From Pycnococcus provasolii (taxonomy: Eukaryota > Chlorophyta > Pseudoscourfieldiophyceae > Pseudoscourfieldiales > Pycnococcaceae), in assembly GCA_938743325.2 (NCBI GenBank), contig OW568875.1:682001-746000 (forward strand): a stretch of 64,000 nt of DNA, written 5' to 3'. Both the position numbers and the translations under genes were made by a program. The notes under the pieces are model-generated. The model made no database searches. It was not told where the DNA came from and saw only the letters and a list, made by a program, of their open reading frames with translations. Positions 62,206 through 64,000 of this stretch are shown here, piece by piece; positions within the stretch are counted from its first letter, which is position 1; each line of letters begins with the position of its first letter.

Positions 62206-64000
62206 ATCCGCGAAATCCGTAGAAAACATCTGTCGCGGGCAACCCGTAGAACGTTGACGCAACATCGTTCGGCTGCGTAGCTTGCGAGGGCGCCGTAGCC
62301 GCAAAGCTGACAAGGCGTGGTGTCGTGTAAGCGCGCATGGTCTCGCGTGAATCAGCGAAATGTGCAGGACACGCGCTCCTGTCCGTGCCAACAGAATACG
62401 GCAGGTAGTTCTCAGGGATGATGGATCCACATGACTCCACTTCAAGCATCGTCTGCAAATCCTGCTCGAAAATGCCACGCGCCACTGTATTGTTCACTAA
62501 ACCTCCATCCTCCACGACCAAATCTTCCGGCGCATTAGGCATGGCCTCGCGTGGCGTTGGTATCATATTGACGCACAGCCCTTCATCAACAAACGGCACT
62601 TCCGCAAAATTCTCGGCGCCTGCAACATGTACATTCCACGAATGTTGTTCCGAGTTTGCGCGCTCAACGTCCACTTGGTCCATGTCATGTGATCGCATCC
62701 AGGACAGTCGCCAGCTAGGCAGCTCCTCGATATCTGAGGCAAGGCTGCGAATCGGCGCGAGGCTGGCAACGGAAACATTGCGCCAGGCATTGGGGCGAGC
62801 GTTGGCGACGTCGTCAAAGTTGACGTACAACCAAGCCCAGCGCATGTACGGATGGTGGTATGGCACCGAGGGGTAGCCAACATTGCGGAAAAAGGCAATG
62901 GTCGGGCGCGACAGGCGAGCACGCCAGATGCGCACTTCCTCGAGGCTTCCCGTAAATGCGTCGCCATTCAAGCCTTGCCCCAGAACAAGATCGCTGGGCG
63001 GGGCGTGCCGGCCCGCGAACAGAGCTGCTAGAGGTAAGTCCGCAATACACTCGGACTCCCCTACTGCACGCCCTTCGTGTTCGTAAGCCTCTTCAACGCT
63101 ACGCTCGTCTGTTGTTCCTGACGTGCGTGCGCCAGATGATTGTACCTCAACACCATCGCGATACACGTGCAGAACACCCGCGGCGTAGGAGATGGACCAA
63201 TGACGCCACTGCAGTGCATCGTGCGGGAATGCGTCCACTTCCAAATCGTCTCGTCGGCAGTACGTTGTTCGCAGCCCACTTGAGCGCTCTTTATTCCACA
63301 GTGCATACGGTGCGTGCTTTCGCAACATGGTTGGTTCCAACGAGGGTGGCGGCGACGTTGTCGGTGAAGGAGGCGAGGTGAGGCCTAGCGCAATCCCATA
63401 AAAGGCAAATGATGCATCGTCAACAAGCGTTGAAGGCAAATTCGTTTCAAGGCCTTGCAGTCCATAGAATGAAGTATCGAGAGAATCCCGGTGTTTCGCG
63501 CGTGGTGGCACAACACTCGGTGGTGGCGTCAAACACCTTACATAAACGCGCTCGGTTGCATTCACGCAGTCCGCAAAGCCAATACCGTACGCGCCTGTCG
63601 ACGTCCGAGCGCAGTCCAGAAGAGCGTGCTCACTTCCACGGCATGCAAGATCGTCGAGAGCAAAAAACGATGTTGGTAGCGGCGTTGCCGGTAAAGGCGA
63701 GGGCACGGCTTGAACACCCGCGCCGAATCCGAGCTGTCTGCAGGCGACGACGGCATCGAGCGTGTCAAAGTGATCATCGCACACTGCACCCCATCCTGCA
63801 AAGGGACTTTTCGCGCTTTCCGCGACGTACATTTCCAAGTAACCTTCGGCAGCCATGCCGTTCGTGTCGCTGCCATCTACGGCCACAAGTCGCAGCGTGC
63901 CTTGCTTCGGATGTGGTGCTTGTGGTGGCGGCGTTGGCGGCGGCGCAGGCTTGCTAATGAGACCGTAGAAAACAGCAGGAAGCGGTCTTGGGCGAAGGCG
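62201..64000 (-). CDS. SRCR and LamG-like extracellular protein, 5' end beyond the window
   Basis: The frame is open from the right edge (64000) to the TAA at 62201, giving 599 residues of a longer protein; the start lies outside the window. In order: FYGL-containing proline-rich linker, an SRCR domain at about 38-155 of the visible part (AGWGAVCDDHFDTLDAVVAC, RQLGFGAG, LDDLACRGSEHALLDCAR), a second FYG linker, then a LamG/ConA-like lectin domain (WRHWSISYAAGVLHVYRDGV, DAFTGSLEEVRIWRARLSRP). Five FYG(L/I/F) motifs punctuate linkers and C terminus (the last is VFYGFRGL). SRCR and LamG are extracellular adhesion or recognition modules, so a surface or secreted role is inferred. The stop overlaps TGTAA. 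It converges with GT29 gene 2. Confidence 0.83.
   Translation of the reverse strand, partial: RLRPRPLPAVFYGLISKPAPPPTPPPQAPHPKQGTLRLVAVDGSDTNGMAAEGYLEMYVAESAKSPFAGWGAVCDDHFDTLDAVVACRQLGFGAGVQAVPSPLPATPLPTSFFALDDLACRGSEHALLDCARTSTGAYGIGFADCVNATERVYVRCLTPPPSVVPPRAKHRDSLDTSFYGLQGLETNLPSTLVDDASFAFYGIALGLTSPPSPTTSPPPSLEPTMLRKHAPYALWNKERSSGLRTTYCRRDDLEVDAFPHDALQWRHWSISYAAGVLHVYRDGVEVQSSGARTSGTTDERSVEEAYEHEGRAVGESECIADLPLAALFAGRHAPPSDLVLGQGLNGDAFTGSLEEVRIWRARLSRPTIAFFRNVGYPSVPYHHPYMRWAWLYVNFDDVANARPNAWRNVSVASLAPIRSLASDIEELPSWRLSWMRSHDMDQVDVERANSEQHSWNVHVAGAENFAEVPFVDEGLCVNMIPTPREAMPNAPEDLVVEDGGLVNNTVARGIFEQDLQTMLEVESCGSIIPENYLPYSVGTDRSACPAHFADSRETMRAYTTPRLVSFAATAPSQATQPNDVASTFYGLPATDVFYGFRGL

Overview
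The window is nuclear DNA of a very gene-dense, GC-rich eukaryote, most likely a unicellular green alga of prasinophyte type (Pycnococcus-like is my best guess, not proven). Pointers are an RWP-RK regulator, a GATA-AP2 regulator, a plastid-type carbamoyl-phosphate synthase large chain with a spliced-on plastid transit peptide, two GT29 (sialyltransferase-like) genes, SRCR and NlpC/P60 proteins, a flagellar radial-spoke protein, and TGTAA pentamers (the green-algal poly(A) signal) at or just after many stop codons. I support about 29 genes in 64 kb. Nearly all are single-exon; I infer four introns, in three genes. Genes alternate strand almost strictly, giving short divergent promoters (162 bp between the two GT29 genes) and short convergent gaps (35-180 bp).

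Left third (1-24 kb): a small targeted hypothetical protein; a mitochondrial CtlX-like pentein hydrolase; CarB; a MORN-filamin protein; a GATA+AP2 transcription factor; a Golgi-type SGNH/PC-esterase; an ER canopy/saposin-like protein; a bacterial-type NlpC/P60 peptidase; a GT61 glycosyltransferase; a small spliced proline-rich protein; an RWP-RK factor.

Middle (24-47 kb): the large APC1 subunit of the anaphase-promoting complex; a small ORF followed by a dispersed repeat; a propeller-MYND protein; a hotdog thioesterase; a membrane-anchored sialidase-like Asp-box protein; an ABCG half-transporter that seems to carry a GNAT-like N-terminal domain and is split by two small introns around a 30-nt microexon; a hypothetical gene; pantothenate synthetase and cytosolic cysteinyl-tRNA synthetase, divergently transcribed; a FIST-domain protein.

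Right third (47-64 kb): a GT77-like glycosyltransferase; an RCC1 propeller; a Thr/Ala/Gly repeat surface protein; an RSPH10B-like radial-spoke protein; an AFG1-type mitochondrial ATPase; two head-to-head GT29 genes; an SRCR-LamG surface protein running off the right edge.

Two themes stand out. First, many genes concern glycans and the cell surface (GT61, GT77-like, GT29 x2, sialidase-like, PC-esterase, canopy chaperone, repeat surface protein, SRCR-LamG). Second, the non-coding signals are unusual: a dispersed element of about 380 bp in four copies, each lying directly 3' of a stop codon in the same orientation relative to that gene and in one case supplying the stop; TGTAA signals that contain the TAA stop itself in six genes; short TTAGGG arrays about 50-75 nt upstream of two start codons; and a recurrent TCGGGGTT motif on the sense strand of several promoters. 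All functional calls come from reading motifs by eye; no database search was possible.
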